Shown: positions 47,001 to 54,889, numbered from the stretch's first letter. The stretch: DNA of 64,000 nucleotides from Molanna angustata (GCA_963576475.1 OY754978.1:2839364-2903363), one strand, 5' to 3'. Numbers and translations: made by a program. The notes: generated from the letters alone by a model not told the origin.

Positions 47001-50000
47001 TATCAACAAGTATCATGCTGAGATTGTATTTTGAAAGTTTCATCACAATGTAGATATATGTGTGTGTGTGATTATTATATTAGATATACTAATTTTGCAA
47101 TTTTGTTTTAATTTTGCAAAAAAGACCCATTAGATTTTATTTTATTTTATTTATTTATATAAACGCCCTAAATGGGCTTTTACATACACAATTACATACA
47201 GACATACCATCACGCCATATCCCTTACGGGGTAAGCAGAGAGAACCGAGCGCCATACTCCTCTATTTTTGCATACATTCCTAGCTTCCTTTACATCCATG
47301 CATCGTCTCATACATGCTCGTCGATTATTCAAGCTTCTTATTTCCTTCTTTCAAAATATCATTCACATGGTCATGCCATCCCTTTCTGGGGCGGCCCCTA
47401 CTATTCACTCCATCTCTTATACCCATGTATATTTTTTTGGTCAGTTGTTCATCATTCATTCTTTCAATATGTCCAAACCACCTCAAGGAATTCACTTTCA
47501 TTTTACTTATTATCTTGCATCCTCTCCTTATGTACTCATTTTTCATTCTATCATATATCGTTCTATTACATAATCTTCTTAGTGATCTCATTTCCACAGC
47601 ATTCATTCTACTTTCATACGTCTTTTGCCATGTCCATGTTTCACTGGCATACTTCTTCTTTTTCTTTTGTCTTATCCCACTTAAAGTAGGGTCGGCTCTC
47701 CTAATCCTTTGGCGCCACGATGATCTGTCCTGTATTGTTGGGGCTGGGATGTAGCTTTATCCATGAGCTTACTCATACTGCCCCACCACGTGGATATTGA
47801 ACGACCTTTTCTTTTTTTGTTTTCTGGGAGTGCTAGAGCATATAATATCTAAAATATATATTCTAAGTGGTACAATGTATAGTTAGGCCCGTCATCCAAT
47901 TATGTATATCCACTGTTAGTTATATTTAACACAACAGAAGAGAAAGAATGCAAAGAAATAATGATTAGAAGATGGTTAAGGATAGTGGGATAGGAAAGTG
48001 ACGGGGATAACTAAAAGAGAGAAAGCAAATTAAGTTTTACTGTATTCATACAATAAAATAAAACAAAACATCTATGTATTGTTATCTCGGATCATGTTGT
48101 TTAATTCTTTCATATACCTGCTATACGGAGTATGAAATAAGTCTAAACTATTATAGATAATTATATTATTACCTACATAATATTTAATTTCATTAATTTG
48201 GAGTGTTTATCTGGAATGTCAAAACCGTTTGACAGACATACGCACATAAACTGACGACATTAATTAATGAAATTCGTCTTAATGAAGTGTCATCTAGGAC
48301 TATATTTTTTGAGAGAGGTTATTTAATGAGAGCTTAATGAGTTTTGCCATCAAAATGATGTAAAATGTAGAGTGATAATATAAAATGCGTACTTAAATTA
48401 ATTTATCACGCTAATATTGTGTGTCTGGGCTGAAAACACGGGTTAGTTGGAAGAAATTGCCATATGGCAATAAATTCGTCACTTGCGCAGAGTGAAAGGA
48501 TGTATTTATAATTATTATTATAATTCCAAACATTAAAATTATAAGCAGTTTTGAATCTTCTAACTATCGAATTATTAAATAAATTTTTAACTGAATTTTT
48601 AAATGACTTTGTGTGAACTTTTAGTTGGACGGACTCTGTGTAGAGGCCATACAGGTCACGGCTCGGTATCATGTGACGTCATCAAAGTAGTGATACGACA
48701 AATAATACAGGCCATGGCTAGGTACCATGTGATGTCATCAAAGTAGTGACCGAGGCCATTACGACAGTTAATACAGGCCAGGGCGTGGTACGATGTGATG
48801 TCATCAAAGTAGTGACAGAGGCCATACGACAAATAATACAGGCCATGGCGTGGTTTCATGTGATGTCATCAAAGTAGTGACCGAGGCCATACGAAAAATA
48901 CAGGCCATGGCGCGGAACCGGTGACATCATCAAAGGAGTGTCGTTTGGTAGTTGCCGTGTTGGTTGGGTGCCGTAACACCACTAAACGTCACTACTTTGA
49001 TGACGTCACATGGTACCACGCCATGGCCTGAATTTTTTCGTATGGCCTCGCCTTGTGTATGTAAGATGACGTATCAATGGAGCGAGATAAAGAATGTTTT
49101 CTCGTATATATGTCACGATTATTTATTTCTGCTTACATTATGTACATATAATATCAAACATGGCGAAATGATTATGTTTATTATCCTATTCAGATATTTA
49201 TTCTTTAGTTTGACCTTGTTTTGTACACAGACTGAAAGTTCACAATGAAATAATTAAAGTGTTAATGACACAGTTTCTTCCTGTTGATGGTGTAACCATC
49301 GAAAGTGNNNNNNNNNNNNNNNNNNNNNNNNNNNNNNNNNNNNNNNNNNNNNNNNNNNNNNNNNNNNNNNNNNNNNNNNNNNNNNNNNNNNNNNNNNNNN
49401 NNNNNNNNNNNNNNNNNNNNNNNNNNNNNNNNNNNNNNNNNNNNNNNNNNNNNNNNNNNNNNNNNNNNNNNNNNNNNNNNNNNNNNNNNNNNNNNNNNNN
49501 NNNNNNNGCAATCCTATCAGATTTTACTAAAGCTTAAATTTTGAGAGGGATTAAATATGGGTAGGCAATATTGAAATGTTTATGCTCAATGTAGTAGCAG
49601 ATTTTTCTTAAGCTTAAATTTTGGCGGGGATTAAAAATAGGTGGGCAACATTAAAATATTTATGTGTATTGTAGTGGCAATCATAACATACATGATACAT
49701 ATCATAGTGTGGTATAATTGCATAGAGCAAGTACCAGCGAGTGCCAGAAACGTCATAGTATATATAAAGCTGATTTTTTCCTATGTAAGGAGACAAAAAT
49801 GATTTTAAGTTAGAATGAATATGATGTGTTAATTGCATTTTTTCACACTTTGATGGCTGTATTATCTAAAAGCAACCACCTACTTTCATAGTTTTCAATC
49901 GTTGCTACCTGCTGTGATATTTTTACAAAGAAAAAAATCAGCCTTTACACTATGACGTAAGTCTGGCGGTTTACTTTGGCTCATGGTCAAATATTGTATG

Positions 50001-53000
50001 TAAATTGTCTAAGGGCGGCTCCATTGTACATAGGTATGTGTACTGTGTTGTAATGAATTTTCTTTGCACTATACCTCCCGTGTCATTGAAAATCCTCCCT
50101 ATGTCAACTATATAATATGTCACATCAAACGACGAATGTCAAGTTTACTGCATATTATTTCAACATTCCTTGCCATTACCGAGATATTTATCTCTCGAGC
50201 TGTCTCGTTATACTTCATTTTAACGAGCGCTCTGTCGTCAAATGGGCGAACTACGCTCCTGTCAAATGATTACAATCGAATGTCAGATTAAAGTTGGCAA
50301 ACAATGTCAAATAACATTCTCTGACTCCTGACCTTGATTTTGAATAAAAAAAGAACGAAAATATTATAACGTTGTTGGAAATGCGTACAGAAATCAAACC
50401 GGAGGATTTAAATGTAATCAATTTTTTGTTTGGACGAGAAAAATAAACAAAGATTTTTCCTTCGCCTTTCAGAAGCTTAACTTATTTCGCCATTGGTTTA
50501 GCTCTAACATAAAAGTGTTTTTCATATTCAACAATATTTCATATGAATTATTATGATTTCGCAAATAACAAGGAGCGTCAACAACTCTCGAAATCAAATA
50601 TTTTGAAAAAAAAAACTGAAAATTATTGTGTGTTTCAAATCATACTCAGCTTGAGTTTGACTATTCAAAGTACGAGGCCATTAAAAATGCCTAATATTTT
50701 TTTATTCAGATTTCATAATAGTTACTTGGCGCTGCGTGGGAGGGAAAATGTTAACAATAAGCTAACTCGTGAAGAAATTCGTTTTTGTAATTTTTGAACT
50801 GTTTATTTGTTATGACAAATAAACCAAGAAAGCATAAAATATATCCTTCCTTCGTCCCTTCAGTCCTCTCCTCTATCCCTTCTCTTAGACACAATAATAG
50901 ACTTTTGGAAATGGTTTAAAATTTTATATTGTATATTAATTTTTATATTGTACTAGTAAAACCCGGCAGACGTTGTCCTGTCTGTTTAATTATTTACATC
51001 CAAATATATAAAAATGGTTGTTCGGTATGTTTCCTTTTTATCACTTTACATTCTTATCTAGATTCGCTAATTATAATTCCGTATTTTTTCCCTTCCATCC
51101 CTACAGTACCTTCCGTCTCTATTCATTCACTCATTTATTTAAATTTTATTTAATTATTCAAACAAATAAAGGTACTTGAACCTTTAGTATTATTCCAGTT
51201 TTATATAATATACCATTTTATGTATGGGTATATAGGATTTTTGCTGAACAAACCCACTAAGTATCAATTCAATACCATTTTTTGTGAGATATCGAATAAA
51301 TAAATAAATAAATTATAATGTTTAAACCTTCTCCGGAATGAGCTGAACAAATTCCCAAAGTTTCATCGCAATCGGATGGTTGGTTTGGGAGTTCATCGGA
51401 CACATACAAAATATACGTACATCCATTTTTGTATATAGGTATATAGATAACTTTTTTTTCAATTTTTTTTGTGAGATATCGAATAAATAAATAAATAAAT
51501 TATAAGGTTTAAACCTTCTCCTGAATTAGGTGAACAAATTCACAAAGTTCCATCTCAATCGGATGGTTGGTTTAGGAGTTCATCGCAAACATACAAACAA
51601 ACAAATATACGTACATCCATGTTTATATATATAGATATAGGTACCATTTTATATAGGGTATGTAGGATTTTTTTCTTGCTATTTTTGATTAGTATATTTA
51701 TTTCTTTATTCATTTATTTACTTGTTCGATCATTGATTTATTTATTAATTTTTCAATCCCTAATATCCTAATATGACAATCCCAAATATATATTTTTTTA
51801 AATTCTTGTGTTAGATATTAAATAAATAAATAAATTTAATTCATAAAACTTCTCTTGTGCGCGCTGAACAAACCCACTAAGTTTCACTTCGATACAAAAC
51901 TTTTTATTTTTATTTTTTTTGTGAGATATCGAATAAATAAATTATAATGCATAAACCTTCTCCTGAATCAGCTGAACAAATTCACAAAGTTTCATCTCAA
52001 TCGGATGGTTGGTTTAGGAGTTCATCGCGAACATACAAACAAACAAATATACGTACATCCATTTTTATATATATAGATTTAATATCAGTTTTTTTGTCTA
52101 CTTCAACATTGTCAAACTTTTTATTTTAGATCGTAGCTTAGATTGAATATTGGCCACAACGGTAACAAAACTATCGTAACAGAAAATAGTGGAATCATTA
52201 TTCTAAGCCGGTGCCTCAGAATTATTCTAACAGGATACAATGATATAAGTAAAGAATATAATATATTATAAAAAGTATGATTAGTTTTCACATAAGAGTA
52301 ACAAATATAAATTTCATATAAAAGTGACAAAGCATATTGTAGCATATTTTTTTTTATAAAAAAAATAATATGTTCTTGTTAAACAAGTACATATACATCT
52401 TCGTACATTCCCAAAATAAGCATAAATGCTTGTGCTATAGGTGAACGAAATCGGTCGAGGCATGATTCGAACTCGCGATCACTGGATTACTAACCCAGTA
52501 CGTTAACCGCTCTGCCATCGACCCATCTGAATTATATATATTATGTAAATGTGTTATCCTGTATGTATGGATGAATGTGATTATGGTATGTAATACCTAT
52601 TTATCGTATTGTTGTAATATGTATGTATGTATGAAATCTTCTTGTGATCTATGTAATATATCGAAATGTAGTTGGAGCAACTTCGTCTAATGTAATTGTT
52701 TTGTGAGTAGTTTATGTAACGTCGGTCGACATAGAACCAGTGGCGGCCGCTAACTAATAAGTTTGGCGGTTCGTTGGATAAAAACAACGCTGTAAATACA
52801 AGAATGACATGTACGTAGTATATATAAATCAATGAACATATCGTTGCAAATTTAGAATTTGTTCAACCTACACAGCAAACAGTATAAAGTTTTTGGAATT
52901 CTATAAATAATTAACTAGTAGAATAATTACTATATGGCCCGAATTTATAAAACGTACTCAGATTTTTCTCAATGCTTAGCATGAAAAATTCCATATATTT

Positions 53001-54846
53001 TGATGTGCTGAGTATTGACTTAAGCACTGAGAATGGTTTATAAATATGGCCCTAAGGCTAAATAACACGAAAATCCACACTGAACACAATCATACAATCA
53101 CGTAGAATAATTATACAAAAACCAATGAGTTGCAATTTATAATTAAACAAACTCAATGACAATAACACAAATTTGACAACTTACTTGCTACTTACTTTAC
53201 GGGTCCGGACCTTAGACCTTGCCACTCCAAAAGGCGGCGACGGATATCGCCGTGTGACTGAAAACGGTAAAACAAAACGATTCGAGCGCCGCCTATCATA
53301 GAATCGGCAAACTTAAATTATGTGCCTAAGGTAGGTACAAACAAGACGGAGCGCCGCACCGAATTCATCATATATTTGTAAGTATTTGTATGAGATATCT
53401 TCCATCTCACGGGCCAGTAAAGTCTGATTTTTTTAAGAGTGCCAAAGCTCATAGGGTGACCATGGTGTAAAAGAAAAAAATACAATGGGATTTTTTTTAT
53501 CATTTCATGATATAAAACGGTTGTAACTTTCACATGCATATATCTTCAAAACCTTCAAATCTTTTCATACCTATTCTTACTCCCGGTACCATGCGGCTTT
53601 AATGGGTCTATATTATTAGGTATTTTCTGCAAATGTTAATGGGCATTTCCTGGGAAAGTAATATTTAAACAAAATATTTATTTGATACTTTTTATTAGGA
53701 AAATAAAAGAATACATTATGAAGTAATTAATCCTTATAATAATAAACAGTTACATGTTATTTTACAAAATAATAAATTATATTATACAAAATATTTACAT
53801 AATAGTTCATTGAGGCAAACACACATACATAAATAATATATCTATGTAACTAATACAAATAAATAATGGACACTTATTCTATACTAAGACGGTGATAACA
53901 CATGTTTATAATAATAATTATATATCGATATTAAACAAAAAATAAAATACATACTTAAGTTAGAAATAAAAAATGAAATTCTTAATTTAGAACACATGGT
54001 CACCATAAAAAATCAAACGTGCGCTCACTTCGAGAGATAGATACGTACTGTCGGGTTTGTTGATGTTTGTTGTTAAGGACACCAAATGGTGTAAACCAAT
54101 CAGCAACCACGAGTCTACTAATACATTTACATGCGTAAATACTATGCATTTTTTTGTTTATGTATAGAATTGGCACTTTAAAAAAAATCAGACTTTACTG
54201 TTGTCCCTATATTCCATACATTTTTAATAGCATTAGTGGCGCGCTTGCAATTACGCACCGAGAGTCAACATAGTTACATAATTTCAGGCGTTTATTAAAA
54301 TAACGCGATACTCAAAATTTCTGTCTTCTTTCTTGTACTGACGTTGCAAGTAATTCGGTATTTTTTTAATCATGTTTGTTGATAAATAAATTGGTTTTGG
54401 CTTTCATTTTATTTCACCGGTTCAGCGCTCCAGCGCACCCAAGGAGCGGCCGCCATTGCATAGAACAAAAACTGAGATCGGAAATTGCGTGATATGCAAT
54501 ACGAACTCAATTTCTAAAGTAGTAATGTGAGTCTTCACGGTTGTGAATAATTTTGTGTATGTACATCATGTCTATTCTTTGCTGTGATTTTTCATTTGTT
54601 CTGTATCTTTTTTTTCTCAGGTACTGGTTGGATCGCGAGTCAGCTAAGCAGGTCGACGCCCGCGTGCAGCGAGGACTGTTCCTCTTCGCCAGCACCAACT
54701 CTTGCATGAACCCTCTGGTGTATGGCGCGTTCAACGTGCGCGCTCGTGCTCAGGTAAACGGGGCACGCGCGCCTAGACCCCAAAGGCCAACACCGAGCGA
54801 CTCCAGAATAACCTCCCTCTCGATATCGCTGAGGGCAGTCGAATGA
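31927..54846 (+). CDS. AKHR: AKH/ACP-family neuropeptide GPCR, 5'-incomplete gene model
   Basis: Proposed join: 31927-32075, 36092-36197, 38470-38677, 42172-42295, 54621-54846 (270 residues, then TGA). All boundaries have AG/GT and the phases match (0 into exon 1, then 2, 0, 1, 2). The product is a class A GPCR: TM2 end with MPLEIAW, the ECL1/TM3 cysteine in [17 protein letters not shown] at the end of TM3, the second disulfide cysteine in YKQC, TM6 [11 protein letters not shown], and TM7 [13 protein letters not shown]. The [15 protein letters not shown] and LWYWLDR segments are characteristic of insect adipokinetic hormone and AKH/corazonin-related peptide receptors, relatives of the GnRH receptor. 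These sense peptide hormones at the plasma membrane of fat body or neurons. I cannot separate AKHR from ACPR without an alignment. The N-terminus and TM1 are not in the window. Confidence 0.9.
32460..33328 (-). mobile_element. possible LTR-like segment
   Basis: Read on the minus strand, the segment starts TGTGAAGACGCCGGTGTCGT and has GC-richer text than the intron around it. It contains an AATAAA (about 33020-33030) and ends near a duplicated GGTAACCCCTCTGGTTA block (32510-32580). This is what an old LTR could look like, but I could not fix the 3' boundary or a target duplication. The 92-codon ORF inside it is probably not a gene. Confidence 0.3.
33604..33966 (+). pseudogene. Ty3/gypsy-type integrase C-terminal relic
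   Basis: This is a 120-codon open frame inside receptor intron 1. The middle reads [20 protein letters not shown], then [20 protein letters not shown]. This matches the pattern of the C-terminal (GPY/F-like) module of Ty3/gypsy integrases: a V.D.R....KW..G.I.......Y.V segment followed by W.RH..QL. The catalytic core (HHCC, D,D35E) is absent, so only the last part of pol remains. The assignment rests on motif spacing and wording. It does not share orientation with the LTR-like segment at 32460-33328, so the two are probably separate insertions. Confidence 0.6.
34045..34365. mobile_element. TIR element, family F (copy 2)
   Basis: The ends ATATACTAGATGTCGTAGTT and the complement of GAACTACATCTAGTATTT pair. 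The interior matches 19515-19790 (TTTAGAGAACAGTTATCTAGGA-like, ACTAATGTGAATTGTTTTCG). It is non-coding, about 300 bp. Confidence 0.75.
34366..34917. other. AT-rich intron sequence, nothing recognised
   Basis: No motif or repeat pair was found in this part of intron 1. Confidence 0.5.
35070..35555. repeat. ACT/ACC trinucleotide microsatellite (about 480 bp)
   Basis: It consists of runs of ACTACTACC, CACTTC and CATTTCTACC in higher-order order (for example CCACTACTACCACTTC recurring). It lies in receptor intron 1. The similar sentences GTGTTGATAACATTTTT and CAACCAATTTCCA flank both sides (34918-34955 and 35558-35591). The long His/Tyr- and Val/Glu-rich frames it creates are artefacts. Confidence 0.9.
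35655..35818 (-). mobile_element. tRNA-derived SINE, family S1 (best copy)
   Basis: On the minus strand it starts GGGTCGATGGCAGAGCGGTT (A-box region). The anticodon arm CTGGACTAGTAATCCAG (loop CTAGTAA, anticodon AGT, Thr type) follows, then the B box AATTCGAATCC. A non-tRNA body of about 90 bp with a palindrome (ACTTGTTTAACAAGT) completes it. Copies: 52365-52526 (-), 3590-3692 (-, partial), 27927-28003 (body only). It is transcribed by Pol III if active and mobilised by LINE enzymes. Confidence 0.85.
36092..36197 (+). CDS. AKHR: receptor exon: DRY end, ICL2, TM4
   Basis: After TTTATGTGCAG the exon completes the Arg codon and reads [18 protein letters not shown], then [17 protein letters not shown], with a GTACCA donor in phase 0. 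The Trp in TM4 (AAW) is the class A landmark. Confidence 0.92.
36470..36845. mobile_element. LINE 3' UTR-like segment with AAAT tail
   Basis: An AT-rich stretch in intron 2 ends in a run of AAAT repeats (36818-36843), the kind of tail left by the AAATA-tail LINE family. No coding part remains. Confidence 0.4.
36997..37181. mobile_element. MITE, family I (deleted copy)
   Basis: The ends TATCTCAATAGATATGAAGT and the complement of CTATTGAGATA pair. The right half GAACGTTGCG-AAGCGCATAA, then GTGATCACGTAAACCAGCCG, recurs at 40463-40909 (both arms) and 41825-41951. It is non-coding, in receptor intron 2. Confidence 0.75.
37232..37312 (+). mobile_element. LINE 3' tail fragment (TATGGCAATAA type)
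   Basis: GTTGGAAGAAATACC and TATGGCAATAAACCCG followed by TTGTACACCTGTAC recur as 46376-46452 and, shorter, at 48440-48480. It is a conserved 3' UTR end of a non-LTR element. Confidence 0.5.
37313..37835 (-). mobile_element. LINE tail, family E, copy 3
   Basis: On the minus strand it has the [14 protein letters not shown] region and then [20 protein letters not shown] with [20 protein letters not shown]. It ends in the GGCGTGATAGTATGTATG 3' end at about 37313-37332. The terminal 90 codons are open. It is 5'-truncated at about 37835, inside receptor intron 2. Confidence 0.85.
37985..38200 (-). mobile_element. LINE 3' end (GATGAT-tail family)
   Basis: On the minus strand it encodes [20 protein letters not shown], then [20 protein letters not shown] and [11 protein letters not shown], followed by a stop and GATGATGATT. 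The W.P..GRR.VGRP..RW.DD pattern is the C-terminus of a common lepidopteran LINE. The 82-codon frame is still open. Confidence 0.75.
38333..38425 (+). CDS. candidate alternative/truncating receptor exon (ECL2-like)
   Basis: A good acceptor (CTTTTATTTTCAG) is followed, in the same phase 0 needed after the TM4 exon, by [20 protein letters not shown] and [10 protein letters not shown], then TAA. The peptide has a weak resemblance to the start of the regular exon at 38470 (a V/I-F, then H, then VT, then K-C pattern), including a cysteine near the disulfide position. If used, the receptor would end after TM4/ECL2. No good donor occurs before the stop. It may be a real 3'-terminal alternative exon, a decaying duplicate of the ECL2 exon, or chance. 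Confidence 0.35.
   Translation: MIGVFQGHEDVTEFTKCYPCKTSFSFNINE
38470..38677 (+). CDS. AKHR: receptor exon: ECL2, TM5, ICL3 start
   Basis: After TTTTGTTATAG it reads [20 protein letters not shown], then [20 protein letters not shown] and [15 protein letters not shown]. It ends in the first base of an Asp codon before GTAAGT. The cysteine in KQC should pair with the TM3 cysteine. Confidence 0.93.
38885..39720 (-). mobile_element. LINE tail, family E, copy 4, split by a MITE
   Basis: On the minus strand (from 39720) it encodes [20 protein letters not shown], then [15 protein letters not shown] and [12 protein letters not shown], with further damaged frames to the GGCGTGATGGTATGTATG end near 38888-38910. 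It is interrupted by MITE family A at 38957-39120. It is the longest family E copy here, covering the post-RT LAY.SE.WT box. Confidence 0.85.
38957..39120. mobile_element. MITE family A, inserted in a LINE
   Basis: The left arm CCCTCCTAGACAACGTGTCG and the right arm ending ACATATTGTCTAGGGGGG, with the centre GACAGATGTCACGTGA, match the 1898-2047 element. CTG precedes the element (38954-38956) and CTG follows it (39121-39123). The uninterrupted family E copies show that only one CTG-like site was present before, so this is a 3-bp target duplication. Confidence 0.85.
39721..40462. other. AT-rich intron sequence, nothing recognised
   Basis: No coding frame or repeat partner was recognised in this part of intron 3. 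Confidence 0.5.
40463..40909. mobile_element. MITE family I, full copy with ~120-bp inverted arms
   Basis: The left arm 40463-40585 (CTCAATAGAGACGATGTTGG, then CAGGCACCTACAGGGCTTAC, then GCGCTTGCGCAACGTT) is the inverted copy of 40788-40908. The spacer contains CTCAATAGATGGCGTTATAA, which recurs at 41638, 62655 and, inverted, 40960. It would form a long hairpin in the unspliced receptor RNA. Confidence 0.8.
41177..41538 (-). mobile_element. solo LTR (BEL/Pao- or gypsy-like), copy 1
   Basis: This 362-bp segment has TGTTGACGCGGAT at one end and GGCGCCAACA at the other (TG...CA ends). Identical CTGCC 5-bp sequences flank it (41172-41176 and 41539-41543). It is about 95% identical to 44265-44624 in reverse orientation. 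Read on the minus strand it has the TATA and AATAAA order of an LTR. No internal retroelement sequence is present, so it is a solo LTR left by recombination. Superfamily is uncertain; TGTTGGCGCC starts and 5-bp duplications are seen in BEL/Pao. Confidence 0.8.
41825..41951. mobile_element. MITE family I, right part
   Basis: GAACGTTGCGCAAGCGCATA, then CAGCCGATGACAGGTCGTAA, then CAACTTCGTCTCTATTGAGA match the right arm of 40463-40909. The spacer part with CTCAATAGATGGCGTTACAA lies upstream at 41640. It ends only about 220 bp before the TM6 exon. Confidence 0.75.
42172..42295 (+). CDS. AKHR: receptor exon: ICL3, TM6
   Basis: After AATAATTTCAG it completes Asp and reads [20 protein letters not shown], then [20 protein letters not shown]. 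It ends in the first two bases of Trp before GTGAGT. The CWTPY box is the TM6 switch motif of this receptor family. Confidence 0.93.
42310..43110. repeat. dispersed repeat, family H (copy 2, inverted)
   Basis: It is the reverse-complement counterpart of 29160-29810 (GAGAAGCACTATTCAGATAC at 42898; GGGGTCACTTTCAAATATTT at 42862; TTTTCAGAATACAAACTCAG at 43069). It occupies the start of intron 4. Confidence 0.6.
43573..43845. mobile_element. short-TIR repeat, family G (copy 2)
   Basis: It is near identical to 28796-29055 over GTTTCCGGTTGGCTCTCTGA, AATGAGCTGTGAAATTTTAT and CGCTCACGCGAGTCGC. Its ends read TAGCGTCTA at the left and TAGACTCTA at the right. Confidence 0.7.
44265..44624 (+). mobile_element. 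solo LTR, copy 2
   Basis: It starts TGTTGGCGCCAATATGTCAT and ends ATCCGCGTCAACA. CCTAC lies on both sides (44260-44264 and 44625-44629), a 5-bp target duplication. TATATAAAG lies at 44318-44326 and AATAAA at 44478-44483, in the order expected for U3-R. It is the inverted twin of 41177-41538. Confidence 0.82.
44630..45960. other. intron sequence with a GC-richer unknown block at 45280-45480
   Basis: The block at 45280-45480 has a minus-strand frame reading [23 protein letters not shown] text and another reading [15 protein letters not shown]. It looks like a transposon-derived remnant, but I could not assign it. The rest is AT-rich without recognised content. Confidence 0.4.
45965..46375 (-). 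mobile_element. LINE tail, family E, copy 5
   Basis: On the minus strand it carries the [14 protein letters not shown] and GRPRKGW-type codons in damaged frames and ends in GGCGTGATGGTATGTATGTA at 45980-46005 with a TATG-repeat tail. It abuts a + strand LINE tail at 46376. Confidence 0.8.
46376..46452 (+). mobile_element. LINE 3' tail fragment (TATGGCAATAA type)
   Basis: GAAGATATTACCGTATGGCA, then ATAAGCCCGCTATTGTACAC, followed by AAATA repeats. It has the same 3' end as 37232-37312. Confidence 0.55.
47190..47652 (-). mobile_element. LINE tail, family E, copy 6
   Basis: On the minus strand it encodes [20 protein letters not shown], then [20 protein letters not shown] and [19 protein letters not shown], open over 93 codons. 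It ends in AAGGGATATGGCGTGATGGT at about 47205-47225. Its 5' truncation point joins another LINE end at 47653. Confidence 0.85.
47653..47815 (-). mobile_element. LINE 3' end (GAAAAAGAAGAAG tail), joined to family E copy 6
   Basis: On the minus strand it encodes [20 protein letters not shown] and PTLSGIRQ followed by an AAAGAAAAAGAAGAAG tail. This is a recurrent non-LTR 3' end in moths. It lies exactly at the 5' boundary of the family E copy, so one inserted into the other. Confidence 0.7.
48640..49050. repeat. CRE-containing 65-bp tandem array with inverted last unit
   Basis: Five direct units carry ATGTGATGTCATCAAAGTAG, then AGGCCATACGACAAATAATA and CAGGCCATGGC. After a 60-bp spacer with different sequence, one unit at 48985-49050 is in reverse orientation (CACTACTTTGATGACGTCAC, then CATGGCCTG). 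The palindrome TGACGTCA is perfect at two places (about 48663-48672 and 49001-49008) and TGATGTCA in the others. Confidence 0.8.
49308..49507. other. assembly gap, 200 N
   Basis: Exactly 200 undetermined bases, a fixed-size scaffold gap, so the true length is unknown. It lies in receptor intron 4. Frames through it are meaningless. Confidence 0.98.
49515..49685. repeat. two ~85-bp tandem units at the gap edge
   Basis: AGATTTTACTAAAGCTTAAA...GGGATTAAATATGGGTAGGC and AGATTTTTCTTAAGCTTAAA...GGGATTAAAAATAGGTGGGC are tandem copies. The gap directly to the left may contain more units. Confidence 0.75.
49690..50940. other. AT-rich intron sequence; short CCCTTC block at 50850-50880
   Basis: No gene or repeat partner was recognised, apart from a short block that resembles the CCCTTCAG minisatellite at 21301-21480. 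Confidence 0.45.
50945..52080 (+). repeat. array of LINE/SINE-type 3' ends
   Basis: Three full and one partial copies of AAACCTTCTCCTGAATCAGC, then TTTCATCTCAATCGGATGGT, then TTAGGAGTTCATCGC-AACAT and ATATACGTACATCC lie at about 51325-51440, 51505-51630, 51835-51900 (partial) and 51950-52078. Each is preceded by GTGAGATATCGAATAAATAA. This is the familiar 3' end of an insect retroposon repeated locally. The CTAGTAAAACCCGGCAGACG start at 50955 belongs to the same kind of element. Confidence 0.65.
52365..52526 (-). mobile_element. tRNA-derived SINE, family S1
   Basis: On the minus strand it has GGGTCGATGGCAGAGCGGTT, the loop TTAGTAA (AGT anticodon position) and the B box AGTTCGAATCATG, then the S1 body with ACTTGTTTAACAAG. 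It is colinear with 35655-35818. Confidence 0.85.
52936..53052. mobile_element. 117-bp palindromic MITE, family J
   Basis: The ends GGCCCGAATTTATAAA and the complement of GGGCCATATTTATAAA pair. Inner segments with ACTCAG...CTGAGT continue the inverted symmetry. TA-rich flanks fit a TA or TAT target. Confidence 0.7.
53411..54207. mobile_element. TIR element, family K, about 800 bp
   Basis: The left end GGGCCAGTAAAGTCTGATTT, then TTTTAAGAGTGCCAA, and the right end (complement GGGACAACAGTAAAGTCTGA, then TTTTTTTTAAAGTGCCAA) form about 40-bp imperfect TIRs. No transposase frame is visible. It ends about 410 bp upstream of the TM7 exon. Confidence 0.75.
54621..54846 (+). CDS. AKHR: receptor exon: ECL3, TM7, C-terminal tail
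   Basis: After TTTTTTTTCTCAG it completes Trp and reads [20 protein letters not shown], then [20 protein letters not shown]. The frame then either stops at TGA 54844-54846 after a 30-residue Arg/Pro/Ser-rich tail ([18 protein letters not shown]...), or is spliced at the CAG|GTAAAC donor at 54753/54754 to an unseen exon. Both ends are plausible. The base composition of the tail stays GC-rich to the stop, which favours read-through or an alternative last exon. Confidence 0.9.
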
Positions 54847-54889
54847 CGGTTACCAGCCGCTGGCCAGTCGGAGATGTTGTTGTCCAATG

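Noticed and set aside
49254..49544. ORFs running through the N block
   Set aside because: They consist almost wholly of undetermined bases in a 200-N assembly gap.
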